Assembly (NCBI RefSeq): GCF_964186625.1
Contig: NZ_OZ075110.1
Coordinates: forward strand, 489,501 to 553,500
Reading direction: 5' to 3'
Source of the DNA: Asticcacaulis sp. MM231
Lineage (GTDB): Bacteria; Pseudomonadota; Alphaproteobacteria; Caulobacterales; Caulobacteraceae
DNA length: 64,000 nucleotides
The notes beneath the pieces were generated by a model that saw only the letters and a list, made by a program, of their open reading frames with translations, ran no database searches and was not told where the DNA came from. Positions 1-8,400 of this stretch are shown piece by piece (the first letter of the stretch is position 1; each line of letters starts with the position of its first letter). Position numbers and translations under genes: made by a program.

Positions 1-1
1 G

Positions 2-424
2 GTGAACCATTGGAGACGCTCGACGGCACGGCCTATCGGCTTGATGGGCAGGGCCACATTAGTAGTGGCGACGTTTGCATTCGCGCTTCTTCTAGCGTCT
101 TGTGGTGCCGCCTCGCTTTGCCAGAACGATATTAAGGAGCGGTCGATTAGCCCAAATGGCAAACTGGCTGCGGTAGTTTTTTCGCGAGACTGTGGCGCCA
201 CAGTAGGGGAAAACTATCAAGTGTCTATCATAAGAGCCGACGAAACACCCGATGGGGCGGGTAACGCACTCATATTGGACCACGGCCCAAGTCATTCAAT
301 ATTGCCCAGCCCCATTTGGAGTAGTGACACGGAATTAGCAATCGCGGTCCCACACGGTGCACGTGTTTTCCGTAAAACTGAACGTGTTAACGGCGTGCGG
401 GTAACATTTTCCAACTCAAATTGA
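2..424 (+). CDS. Putative lipoprotein, function unknown
   Basis: The frame begins with GTG at base 2, and an internal ATG at base 44 gives a neater signal peptide. From that ATG the N-terminus is a short basic stretch, a hydrophobic segment and a lipobox-like L-L-A-S-C, which predicts lipidation at Cys34 (Cys20 from the ATG). The mature part of about 105 residues has S-P-N-G-K and P-I-W-S-S-D strings of the kind found in beta-propeller or TolB-like blades, but it is too short for a propeller. I do not recognise a named family. Because the window starts one base before the GTG, the true start could lie further upstream. The following 280 bases up to the methyltransferase contain only an unconvincing frame. 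Confidence 0.55.
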   Translation: MNHWRRSTARPIGLMGRATLVVATFAFALLLASCGAASLCQNDIKERSISPNGKLAAVVFSRDCGATVGENYQVSIIRADETPDGAGNALILDHGPSHSILPSPIWSSDTELAIAVPHGARVFRKTERVNGVRVTFSNSN

Positions 425-708
425 CGCTTGCTGTATAAATTTCCCTACCATGAGGCGCGTTTGCTGTAGACCTAAGCCGTGCGCTAAGTGCGTGCCAAGA
501 CAGGACAATTGTCGTATATCTTTGGCAATCATCGACCACTACCTAAGTTGGCAGAACGACCGCAACGGGCGCGCAACGGCCAACAGCAGACTTTGCATGT
601 CCGAATGTGACAAAGGTTTTCCAACTTTCCGATTGACCGAAGAGCATTGTTTTCCCAATGTTCAAACAGAATCCCCCATCCTTACCGGTGAGAAAATTGA
701 CGTAACGC

Positions 709-1296
709 ATGGCGATTGATCATTCTCTGGGTTGGGACAACATCGCCGAGCAGTTCATGGCGGCGCGTTCCAATATAGGTGCTGAGACGGTGCTGGCTTG
801 GGCACGAGATACCATATCACCCGGCAACTCCATCATCGATGTGGGTTGCGGATCGGGTGTGCCGATTTCTAAAGTACTAATAGATGGCGGGTTTGAAGTC
901 CTAGGTGTCGATGCATCGCCTAATTTGGTCGCAGCATTTGCTAATCGGTTTCCCACCGCTAAGGTAGCATGCGAACTGGCACAACATAGCGACTTCTTCA
1001 ACCGAAAGTTTGAAGCGTGCGTCTCCATTGGTCTGATTTTCTTGCTGAATGAAGACGATCAGCGAGTGGTCATTCGTCGAATTGGGGCAACTCTAAAACA
1101 AGGGGGGCGCTTTTTGTTCACCGCGCCGTATGAGCAATGCGAATGGCGAGACGTATTAACGGGACGAGAGTCGAAATCACTCGGTTTTGACGCTTATGAG
1201 CGACTCCTCTTAGACGCGGGACTGCGTTTAATTGGTTGTCACGTCGACGAGGGGCAGAACAATTATTATGATGCCATCAAGCCTCCCTCAGTGTGA
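709..1296 (+). CDS. Class I SAM-dependent methyltransferase
   Basis: This 195-residue protein has the Rossmann methyltransferase signature. Motif I is I-I-D-V-G-C-G-S-G near residues 42-50. An acidic residue after the second strand (V-L-G-V-D-A-S, about residues 64-70) should bind the ribose hydroxyls of S-adenosylmethionine. A later strand holds the G-G-R-F-L-F-T-A-P motif near residue 134. It should be a soluble cytoplasmic enzyme; the sequence does not reveal the acceptor. The length is close to the minimal size for class I methyltransferases, so little substrate-specific extension exists. It stands alone: the upstream lipoprotein is 285 bases away and the next genes run in the opposite direction. 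Confidence 0.85.
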   Translation: MAIDHSLGWDNIAEQFMAARSNIGAETVLAWARDTISPGNSIIDVGCGSGVPISKVLIDGGFEVLGVDASPNLVAAFANRFPTAKVACELAQHSDFFNRKFEACVSIGLIFLLNEDDQRVVIRRIGATLKQGGRFLFTAPYEQCEWRDVLTGRESKSLGFDAYERLLLDAGLRLIGCHVDEGQNNYYDAIKPPSV

Positions 1297-1539
1297 GCTT
1301 TTGGATAGGCTGACGCGCTGATATTCATCTCGGCCTAGGCCAACTTCGGAGCTACGTCGCTACGTCCGCTTACCCGGAAGCGGCGGTGCTTGATCCGAAG
1401 CGATCATCCTATTCTCTCCGAATTACTGGCGGGCGAGTAGTCTTAAGACATACCTGATGTCTTCGCGACCGGCGTCCAGCCGACGGTGTTCGGCGCCCAT
1501 TAAGAGGCCCAGCGGCCGAGGGGCCGACCAGGGTGACAA

Positions 1540-2079
1540 TCAGGTTAAGAATTCTTTCCGTAAGGTTTCTGCAGGGATGAACAGCCGCAGGGGCTGACTA
1601 GGCAAGGCCTGGAAGCCAAAACCTTCATAGATTGCTCTGTGGCGAACGACGGCTTCGGCATCTCCGTCGTCCAAGACGTCGAGTATGACCACGGCTATGC
1701 CCAGCTGTTCGGATATGTGCGCGATGCGGCGCATACAATCGACGAGCAGGTCGGCACCCAGACCGGAACCTTTGAAGCGGATGTCGCGACCGATCATGGA
1801 AATATAGGCAGCAGGAATGTTGCCATGACCCGGACGTGTTCGCGCGTATTTGGGGGGGAGATTCTCGTATGAGATCGAATGCGCATTTAGCGCATAGAAG
1901 CCTGCGACCGTGCCGGCGGCATCCGTCATGACAAAGACGCGTACATTGTCGGCGCGCGACAGCTTGCCAGCCGTTCGCTTGAAGAAATTGTCTACGGCCT
2001 CAACACCGCATGAAAAAGCCGCTCGATCGTGCTTCTCTGGATCGAGCGGCTCTATCTTAAAGCTCGGCGCGTCGGTCAT
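1540..2079 (-). CDS. GNAT-family acetyltransferase toxin (TacT-like)
   Basis: This 179-residue GNAT-fold protein has the order D-P-E-K-H-D-R-A-A-F-S-C near the N-terminus and an acetyl-CoA-binding stretch R-F-K-G-S-G-L-G around residue 103. Both are characteristic of toxins of the TacT/AtaT type, which acetylate the amino group of aminoacyl-tRNA and stop translation. The gene overlaps by 4 bp (ATGA) the 3' end of an upstream DUF1778 antitoxin gene, the standard arrangement for this class. Toxin identity follows from the pair and from family knowledge; the tRNA target is not known. The C-terminus (P-L-R-L-F-I-P) is complete and the length is normal. Confidence 0.85.
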   Translation of the reverse strand: MTDAPSFKIEPLDPEKHDRAAFSCGVEAVDNFFKRTAGKLSRADNVRVFVMTDAAGTVAGFYALNAHSISYENLPPKYARTRPGHGNIPAAYISMIGRDIRFKGSGLGADLLVDCMRRIAHISEQLGIAVVILDVLDDGDAEAVVRHRAIYEGFGFQALPSQPLRLFIPAETLRKEFLT

Positions 2080-2387
2080 ATCATCGACTGGGTCCGGCCT
2101 TTGTAGCGAGCGTGGGCGGCTTGCAAGACAGCAGTTGGTGTTGCCGGCGTATCCAGCGCTGTGAAGAAGGTATGGAAGTCCGCGGCCTGAAGCTGAGTTT
2201 GCTCGTGAGCCTTGATAGTCTCCATAGCGGATCTATAGGCGGCGCTGATCATGAACGCGGAATCGTCAACGCCAGACAGGGCTGCGGCGCGCTGAATTGT
2301 TTCCTTCACGCGCGCATTAGTGCGAAACTGCATGCGCGCATCATTCGGTTCGTCGACGGCATCGGCCGGGTTATTGAACGCTAACAT
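2076..2387 (-). CDS. DUF1778 (ribbon-helix-helix) antitoxin
   Basis: This is the antitoxin partner of the GNAT toxin that follows it with a 4-bp overlap. The open frame extends to base 2462, but I chose the ATG at 2387 because a strong AAGGAGG ribosome-binding site lies just upstream of it and the upstream part runs through the operator palindrome. The 103-residue product has the DUF1778 pattern: a short strand (A-R-M-Q-F-R-T) followed by helices (V-K-E-T-I-Q-R-A-A-A-L-S-G-V-D). Such proteins bind DNA as dimers through an N-terminal ribbon-helix-helix and neutralise the acetyltransferase through a C-terminal tail. It probably represses its own promoter at 2412-2436. Confidence 0.85.
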   Translation of the reverse strand: MLAFNNPADAVDEPNDARMQFRTNARVKETIQRAAALSGVDDSAFMISAAYRSAMETIKAHEQTQLQAADFHTFFTALDTPATPTAVLQAAHARYKGRTQSMI

Positions 2388-2411
2388 CTGGCCCTCCTTG
2401 GCACTTCCTAT

Positions 2412-2436
2412 AATGTACGGCAATCTGGCGTACATT
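2412..2436. promoter_or_regulatory. Palindromic operator of the DUF1778/GNAT module
   Basis: A perfect inverted repeat, AATGTACG-N9-CGTACATT, lies 25-49 bases upstream of the antitoxin ATG. DUF1778 antitoxins are ribbon-helix-helix repressors that bind such palindromes, so this is the expected autoregulatory operator. The assignment is by position and symmetry only. Confidence 0.6.
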
Positions 2437-2462
2437 TCAAGGCCTCCAAATACGACAAGCAT

Positions 2463-2815
2463 GTCTAGTTTAGCTGCCCGTCACACTGCCAATCGGCTTC
2501 CGCTTTCGGCATATGTCTCGTGACTGGCCGAATGTCCGTGTGGGCGCACAGGCGAGGTCGAGTTTTTCCCCATAATTGGATATAGCTCTGCGTCCGGACG
2601 AATAGGCTCAGCGCGGCTGTCCGCTTCCGAGCAAGAAATTGCAAACGGCAACGCTCGTGTAGCCATTTCCACATAGGGCGTCAGGCGGCCTTTCCGCTTT
2701 GCATCGCACCAATTGGAAACGGTCGCAAGGCAGGTATCCGCCCCGCGACCGCTGACATTACTTCCGTGAACGCTCTGTGCCGATCGTCCCTAATAAATAT
2801 AAGGGCAGCGTCCCA
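2463..2815. other. Intergenic stretch with one unassigned open frame
   Basis: No gene is assigned in these 350 bases. On the minus strand a stop-free frame runs from about 2789 to 2481 (about 103 codons) without a good ATG or ribosome-binding site. Its conceptual product contains T-V-S-N-W-C-D-A-K-R-K-G-R and reads like protein, so it may be a gene remnant, but I do not recognise the family. Confidence 0.3.
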
Positions 2816-3364
2816 TCACGTGACGCCATGGACAAGCGATCTGGCGATTGAGGGAATATCAGGGAAAACCTCAAAGCCTTGGCTTGTCGCCCAGGGGATA
2901 TGTGTATCTGCGTGCCCGCTACTGACGAGGAAGCCTCGCATCCCGAGATTGGCAGCAAGGAGCAGGTCTGTATCCTTGTCGCCAATCATAATCGACGCGG
3001 GCAGATCAATCATGAAGACGCTTGATGCCTGCTCCACGAGGCCAGGCCTGGGCTTGCGGCAGTGGCACAAGGCTTCGGGGGTGTGTGGACATATATAGAA
3101 AGCCGCAATATCAATGCCTTGGATGCGCAACATGTCATCAATACGTTGGTTTACAGAATGGGCCGCTGTCTCTGTGAAGTATCCGCGGCCTATGCCTGAC
3201 TGATTGGTAAGAACGACAAGGCGAAAACCCTGCGCTGACAGCGCCTTAAGGCCCTGCGCGACCCCGGGCAGAAGCATGGCCTGGTTTGGATCTGAGAGGT
3301 AGTTGCGCTCCTCGATCAACGTACCGTCCCGGTCAAGAAAAGCGCAGCGCTGACGTTCAGACAT
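2816..3364 (-). CDS. gmhB: D-glycero-beta-D-manno-heptose 1,7-bisphosphate 7-phosphatase
   Basis: This 182-residue HAD phosphatase has the nucleophile motif F-L-D-R-D-G-T-L (residues 8-15 from the chosen start), V-L-T-N-Q-S-G-I-G-R-G, the zinc-binding C-P-H.. and C-H-C-R-K-P-R-P-G loop typical of GmhB, and M-I-G-D-K-D-T-D. It removes the 7-phosphate from heptose 1,7-bisphosphate between the two steps catalysed by HldE, on the way to ADP-heptose. A longer frame opens at 3472, but the ATG at 3364 overlaps the hldE stop by 8 bp and places the nucleophile at the usual distance from the start. The gene is translationally coupled to hldE. It also resembles histidinol-phosphatase, but the zinc loop and neighbour favour GmhB. 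Confidence 0.9.
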   Translation of the reverse strand: MSERQRCAFLDRDGTLIEERNYLSDPNQAMLLPGVAQGLKALSAQGFRLVVLTNQSGIGRGYFTETAAHSVNQRIDDMLRIQGIDIAAFYICPHTPEALCHCRKPRPGLVEQASSVFMIDLPASIMIGDKDTDLLLAANLGMRGFLVSSGHADTHIPWATSQGFEVFPDIPSIARSLVHGVT

Positions 3365-4844
3365 GCGATCCGCCGCGCTTAGCCCTTTCAATGGTGTTGG
3401 ATGAGGCCTTGCCGGGTACGAGTTGGGCCAACAAAACCTTACCTTGGTGAGCCAATACGAAGTCAGCGCCAACGACGGTCTGCAGCGTATAGTCAGCCCC
3501 TTTCACAAGCACATCAGGTTTGATGGCCATAATCAGCTCAAGGGGGGTGTCGTCCTCAAAAATGACAACCGCATCCACAGCGCCCAATGCCGAAAGAACG
3601 ATCGCGCGGTCGTCCTCACTGTTTATGGGCCTGTCCGTGCCTTTAAGACGTCGAACCGAGGCATCACTGTTGAGACCTACGATCAGGCAGTCGCATTGGT
3701 CGCGCGCGTACATCAACAAGGAGATGTGACCGGGATGCAGAATGTCAAAACAACCGTTGGTGAAGCCGACAACCTTGCCTTCTCTGCGCCGGGTTCTCGC
3801 ATAGCGCTCAGCCTCTGCCGGCGTCAGCATGATCGGCGTGCCTTTGCGCGCGCCGCGCTCCCCCTCCAAGGCAAGGATGAGTTCGTCCGGTGAGGTGGTC
3901 GCTGTGCCGCGTTTGCCGACCACGATCCCGGCGGCCGCGTTCGCCATGTGCGCCGCCTCTGCCATGTCTGTTCCGCAGGCCATCGCCGCCGCCAGAGTAG
4001 CGATGACGGTGTCTCCGGCGCCGGCGACGTCAAATACCTCAGTGACCCGGCTGCGAATATGAAGAAGCGATCCGTCCTGTGACAGAAGGGTCATCCCCTG
4101 TTCACCACGCGTAATCAAAACGCCTCTGGCCTGGCTGGCCCCGAGGTAAAACTGAGCGGCCGCTTCGGCTTTTTCATCCGTATCCGGATATATCCCGCAG
4201 GCATCCCTTGCTTCCTGGGCATTGGGCGTTATGAGCGTGGCGCCGGCATATCTGCTAAGGTCTGGCGATTTCGGATCGATGATGACGGGTACGTTCAGGC
4301 TGCGGGCGCGTTGAATCGCCTGACCCAGCAAGCCCTCCGTCAAAACCCCTTTGGCGTAATCCGACAGAACCAGAGCATTATGTTTGGGCAGATGCTCTAT
4401 GACGGCTGAAAGGCATGCGGCTTCAGACAGGGAAGAAATAGCTGTCGTGACCTCCTGGTCGACGCGCAGCAAGTGATGGCCACGCACCCCAAACCGTGTT
4501 TTCACGGTTGTTGGCCGATCCTCTGCTACCACCATAATGGAATCGATGTCGCTGTTTTCGGCCAGGGTTCCCAAGAGCGTGGTTGCGGCCTCATCCTTGC
4601 CGATGACACCTATAAGCGTGCAATGGCCTCCCAAGGCGCTGATGTTGCGTGCGACATTAGCAGCGCCACCCGGCACGATCGTCTCGCCCTGATAATGAAA
4701 TACCGGCGACGCGCTTTCCGGGGAAATCCTCGATACCCGACCTTCAACAAAGCGGTCCATCATGATGTCGCCGAGACAGAGCACCTTGGCATAGGTCATG
4801 GCCTTGACCTGTGCCGCGAGGCCTTGCGTATCGTCTATGGACAT
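3357..4844 (-). CDS. hldE: Bifunctional heptose 7-phosphate kinase / heptose 1-phosphate adenylyltransferase
   Basis: This 495-residue fusion has an N-terminal PfkB/ribokinase domain (about residues 18-330). It shows P-G-G-A-A-N-V-A-R-N and the catalytic D-V-A-G-A-G-D-T motif near residue 277. The C-terminal cytidylyltransferase-like domain (about 350-490) has T-N-G-C-F-D-I-L-H-P-G-H near residue 363. HldE phosphorylates sedoheptulose-derived heptose 7-phosphate and, after GmhB acts, transfers AMP to give ADP-D-glycero-beta-D-manno-heptose in the cytoplasm. Length and order match the classical fused enzyme (RfaE). It forms an operon with gmhB, runs divergently from the giant autotransporter, and no other LPS core genes are nearby. 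That context raises the possibility that the sugar nucleotide serves adhesin glycosylation as well as LPS. Confidence 0.95.
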   Translation of the reverse strand: MSIDDTQGLAAQVKAMTYAKVLCLGDIMMDRFVEGRVSRISPESASPVFHYQGETIVPGGAANVARNISALGGHCTLIGVIGKDEAATTLLGTLAENSDIDSIMVVAEDRPTTVKTRFGVRGHHLLRVDQEVTTAISSLSEAACLSAVIEHLPKHNALVLSDYAKGVLTEGLLGQAIQRARSLNVPVIIDPKSPDLSRYAGATLITPNAQEARDACGIYPDTDEKAEAAAQFYLGASQARGVLITRGEQGMTLLSQDGSLLHIRSRVTEVFDVAGAGDTVIATLAAAMACGTDMAEAAHMANAAAGIVVGKRGTATTSPDELILALEGERGARKGTPIMLTPAEAERYARTRRREGKVVGFTNGCFDILHPGHISLLMYARDQCDCLIVGLNSDASVRRLKGTDRPINSEDDRAIVLSALGAVDAVVIFEDDTPLELIMAIKPDVLVKGADYTLQTVVGADFVLAHQGKVLLAQLVPGKASSNTIERAKRGGSHV

Positions 4845-5465
4845 TGGCGCTCCTTTAAAGACTCCGCGGAGCCCGATCCAGTGTCAGCCCGCGCGGTTAT
4901 GGGGCAAAGATTGCACTTCTCGGGCGGCAAACCATCGCCTAGCGTCTGAGTTGGCATAAAAGGCCTGGTGGATCAAGCGCATGCCATTCTGTCAAAACTG
5001 CACGAAGCGAGTTCACAGCCAGAGGTCACAGATCTAAGCTACAGCTTAACCGTCACGACCCGCATGGGTCGAGGTGATTCGTTTCGAGGCTTGAGAGTGC
5101 GAAATGACGTGCCGCTCCCGGGATGTCGAAACAAGCGCGGCAATACGACGATAACGCGCCTCAAAATTGTTTTGAAAAAAATATCTTTATAATCAAGACT
5201 GTATGGCGGGTTTTTCTGCTGCAGGCACAAGGCCTTTGCCAGAATTTTTATCGTGCTGAGCTTTTTTTGCATCCGCATTGTCACGGCGGCAGGGGCTGTA
5301 TATAGCCGGCGGTAATAAGGTAGTGTTTTTTGTCGAGCCTGAAGCAATCTATTAATGAAATGTGACCTATTGGATATCCCAACAACGCAACGTTGTTGTC
5401 TGCCAATGCAGCGGCTGCGCAAGATATAAAATCCTTTGTCCCTGAGCGTAATTAAGAGTTCTGAA
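4845..5465. other. Divergent intergenic region hldE / autotransporter
   Basis: About 620 bases separate the start of hldE from the ATG of the autotransporter. I see no coding frame I would support. The half nearer the autotransporter is AT-rich and contains the palindrome at 5380-5398. Both divergent promoters should lie here, but I could not assign confident -35/-10 pairs. Confidence 0.5.
5380..5398. promoter_or_regulatory. Perfect dyad upstream of the autotransporter
   Basis: CAACAACG-CAA-CGTTGTTG forms a perfect 8-bp inverted repeat with a 3-base spacer, 67-85 bases before the preferred ATG at 5466. It could be a repressor operator or a small hairpin in the leader. No T-run follows, so it is not an intrinsic terminator. 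Confidence 0.4.
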
Positions 5466-8400
5466 ATGCACCTGATTGTTCATCAACGACACGTTACGGT
5501 TAGCCAGAGCCTGTCGAGATCGCTGTTGAACAGTTGCGCTGCCATGGCTTTGGCCTTGGCGCCTGCCGTCGTGACTGTAGGCGTGACGCTCGCACCTACC
5601 TCTCAGGCTCAAGCCCAGACCAAGACGTTGCCGGGGACCAGTTCGGGCATCACACTCAGTAATTATCCCGGATACACCAGCTTTCTGATCACGCCATCAA
5701 CGACGGACAGTGCTATTTCCGGCAGCGCTGTCGCGGGCAGCGGTTCCAATATCTGGACCCTGACCAACCAGGGCACGGTTACCGGCAATGCTGTCCCTGG
5801 CATGTCCTTCGACGGCGGCGGTCTGGTGACCAACAGCGGCACCAGCTCGCAGATATCCGGCTCTATCGGCGTGAGCATTTTAGGTGCCCCAGGCACCGTG
5901 GTGAACGAGGGCACCATCACCGCCAGCAATCGGGGCATTTATTTCAATGCCGGCGGCACGGTCACCAATTCCGGCACCTCGGCATTGATCACCGCCGGCG
6001 GCTACGGCGTCTATATCCGGGATGGCGCCGGCACCGTCACCAATTCCGGCACCATCCGCAGTACGGGCGATCATGCCATCGCCATCTGGTATGCTGGCGG
6101 CAGCGTGACCAATGCCGCCACGGGCGTGATCGCGGGTGCCAACAGTGGCGTGACCTTCGGCTCCACCGGCGGCGTCAACGCCACGGTGACCAACAGCGGC
6201 TTGATTACCGGCACCAATTCATTCGCGGTGAATGTCGATCAGGGCGTCATCAACAACAACGCCACCGGAACCATATCGGGCAAGAGCGGCGTCCAGATCG
6301 GCACCACGGGCACGCTGATCAACGACGGCACCATCACCGCGAACGGGGCGTTCTCCGGGACGGTGGCCAACGATGCGAACAGCGCCGGCGTGCGCACCAA
6401 TCAGTCTGCCGTCCTGATCACCAACAACGCCAGTGGGACTATTACCAGCGCCGCCTTGGGTATCCGTTTGGGCAACGGCGGCCGGGTGACGAATGCGGGC
6501 ACCATCAGCGTGGGGGCCGCTGCGGGATTCGGCATCTATGCGGAGGTCGGCGTCGCCACCATCACCAATTCCGGGACGATTCTGGGCGGTTCCTCGGGGA
6601 CGGGTGTCTACCTCGCCGCTGGCGGAACGGTGACCAATAGTGCTGCTGCGGCGATCATCTCCGGCGGGGCCAAGGGTATCGCCATCAAGGGCGCGGCCGG
6701 CACGGTGTCGAACAGCGGTACGGTGATCAGCGCTTCTGGCGTCGGCGTCGCGTTGTCGAAGGGTGGCCACGTGACCAACAATTCGGGAGGGACCCTTTCC
6801 GGCACCGTCGGCGTGACGAGTACCGGTGCCGTCACCACGCTGATCAATTACGGCACCATCATTGGCAACAGCGGCACAGCCATCCGCCTGACCGGCGTAT
6901 TTAATGATTCGGTACAATTGCGGGCGGGTGCGGTGGTCACCGGCGTCATGGATGCCGGCTTAGGCACCGACGCATTGCAGTTCGGCGGTTCCACGGCAGG
7001 CACCATCGCCAATGTCAGTGCCATCAATTTCGAGACCGCCACGGTCACGACCGGATCGAACTGGACCTTTACCGGCTCTAATTCGCTGGGCACCGCCGCC
7101 TTGAGCAACTCAGGTCAGGTGGCGGTCGCCGCCGGCGGCACCTTTACCAATTCCGGCTCGTTCACCAATGCGCAGACGCTGACTGCCGCGGGGACCTTCA
7201 CCAACAGCAGCGTGTTGACCAACAGCGGTATAGCCAGCACCGTCATTGTTGCCTCCGGCGGCCTGTTCGCCAATAGCGGGACCGTCACCAACGGCGGCAC
7301 GGTCAATGTCGCCTCGGGTGGCTTGTTCAGCAATAGCGGAACCTTGACCAATAACCGCGTGCTCTCGATCGCATCGGGCGGCTCCTTCGCCAATAGCGGA
7401 ATTCTCACCAACGCCGCCACCCGGACGATCACCAATGCGGGCCTGCTGACGATCACGTCTGGCACCTTCACCAATAATGGTCTTCTGACCAATACCGGCA
7501 GCATCGCCGGTGCGGTGACGCTCACCGCCAACGGCACATTGAACAACCAACTCGGCGGCGTCATATCCGCCACGGGCAATGCGATCGTGAATGCCTCCAG
7601 CGTGACACCAACGCTCACCAATTTGGGCACCATCACCTCGTCCGGCGGCACCGGCATCGCCCTGTCCGCTGGCGGCAAGGTGACCAACAGTGGCAGCGCC
7701 TCCTCCATCGCCGGCAACAAGTCCGGCGTTAACATCTCCGGGGGCGCGGGCACGGTCATCAACGATGGTGCCATCAGCTCTTCGGGCGGCGCTGGTTACG
7801 CTGCCGTCAATCTGGCGGGCGGCGGCAGCATCAGCAATACGGGCGCCGCCAGCGTGATCTCCGGTGCCTATGGCGTCAACCTGAGCGGCGGCACGGGCAC
7901 GTTGGTCAATAGCGGCACCATTTCAGGCACCTCGGGAAATGGGGTGTTCTTCTCCGCCGGCGGCGCGGTGGCCAACCTCACCAATTACGGCACCATCATC
8001 AGCACGGGAGCCTCGGCCCTCTATCTGCAGAGCGGCGGCGTGGTTACCAACGCTGCGGGTGCGACGATCTCCGGCAAGAGCGTCGGCGCTACCATCCTGA
8101 ACGGCTACGGTGCCGGTTCCACCCTCACCAATGCCGGCACCATCATCGGCACCGATACGGCCTCCGGCATCGGCGTCTTCATTGATGTGTTTGGCCAGAG
8201 CAATACGGTGATCAACAGCGGCACCATCATCGGCACTGGCGGCACCGCCGTGCAGTTCGGTCGCAACACCGATGATCTGGTGCGGCTGCTGCCGGGCGGC
8301 GTCTTCACCGGCGTGGTCGATGGGGGCGGAGGCACTGATACGTTGGAGTTCGGCGGCACGGCGGCGGCCAATTTCAACGGGTTTGGCGGCTCGAGCTTCA

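Noticed and set aside
450..719. 89-codon plus-strand frame
   Set aside because: Cys/Arg-rich start, no motif, and overlaps the well supported methyltransferase start.
2816..3472. 218-residue start for gmhB
   Set aside because: The first 36 residues overlap hldE and have no HAD features. The ATG at 3364 is coupled to the hldE stop.
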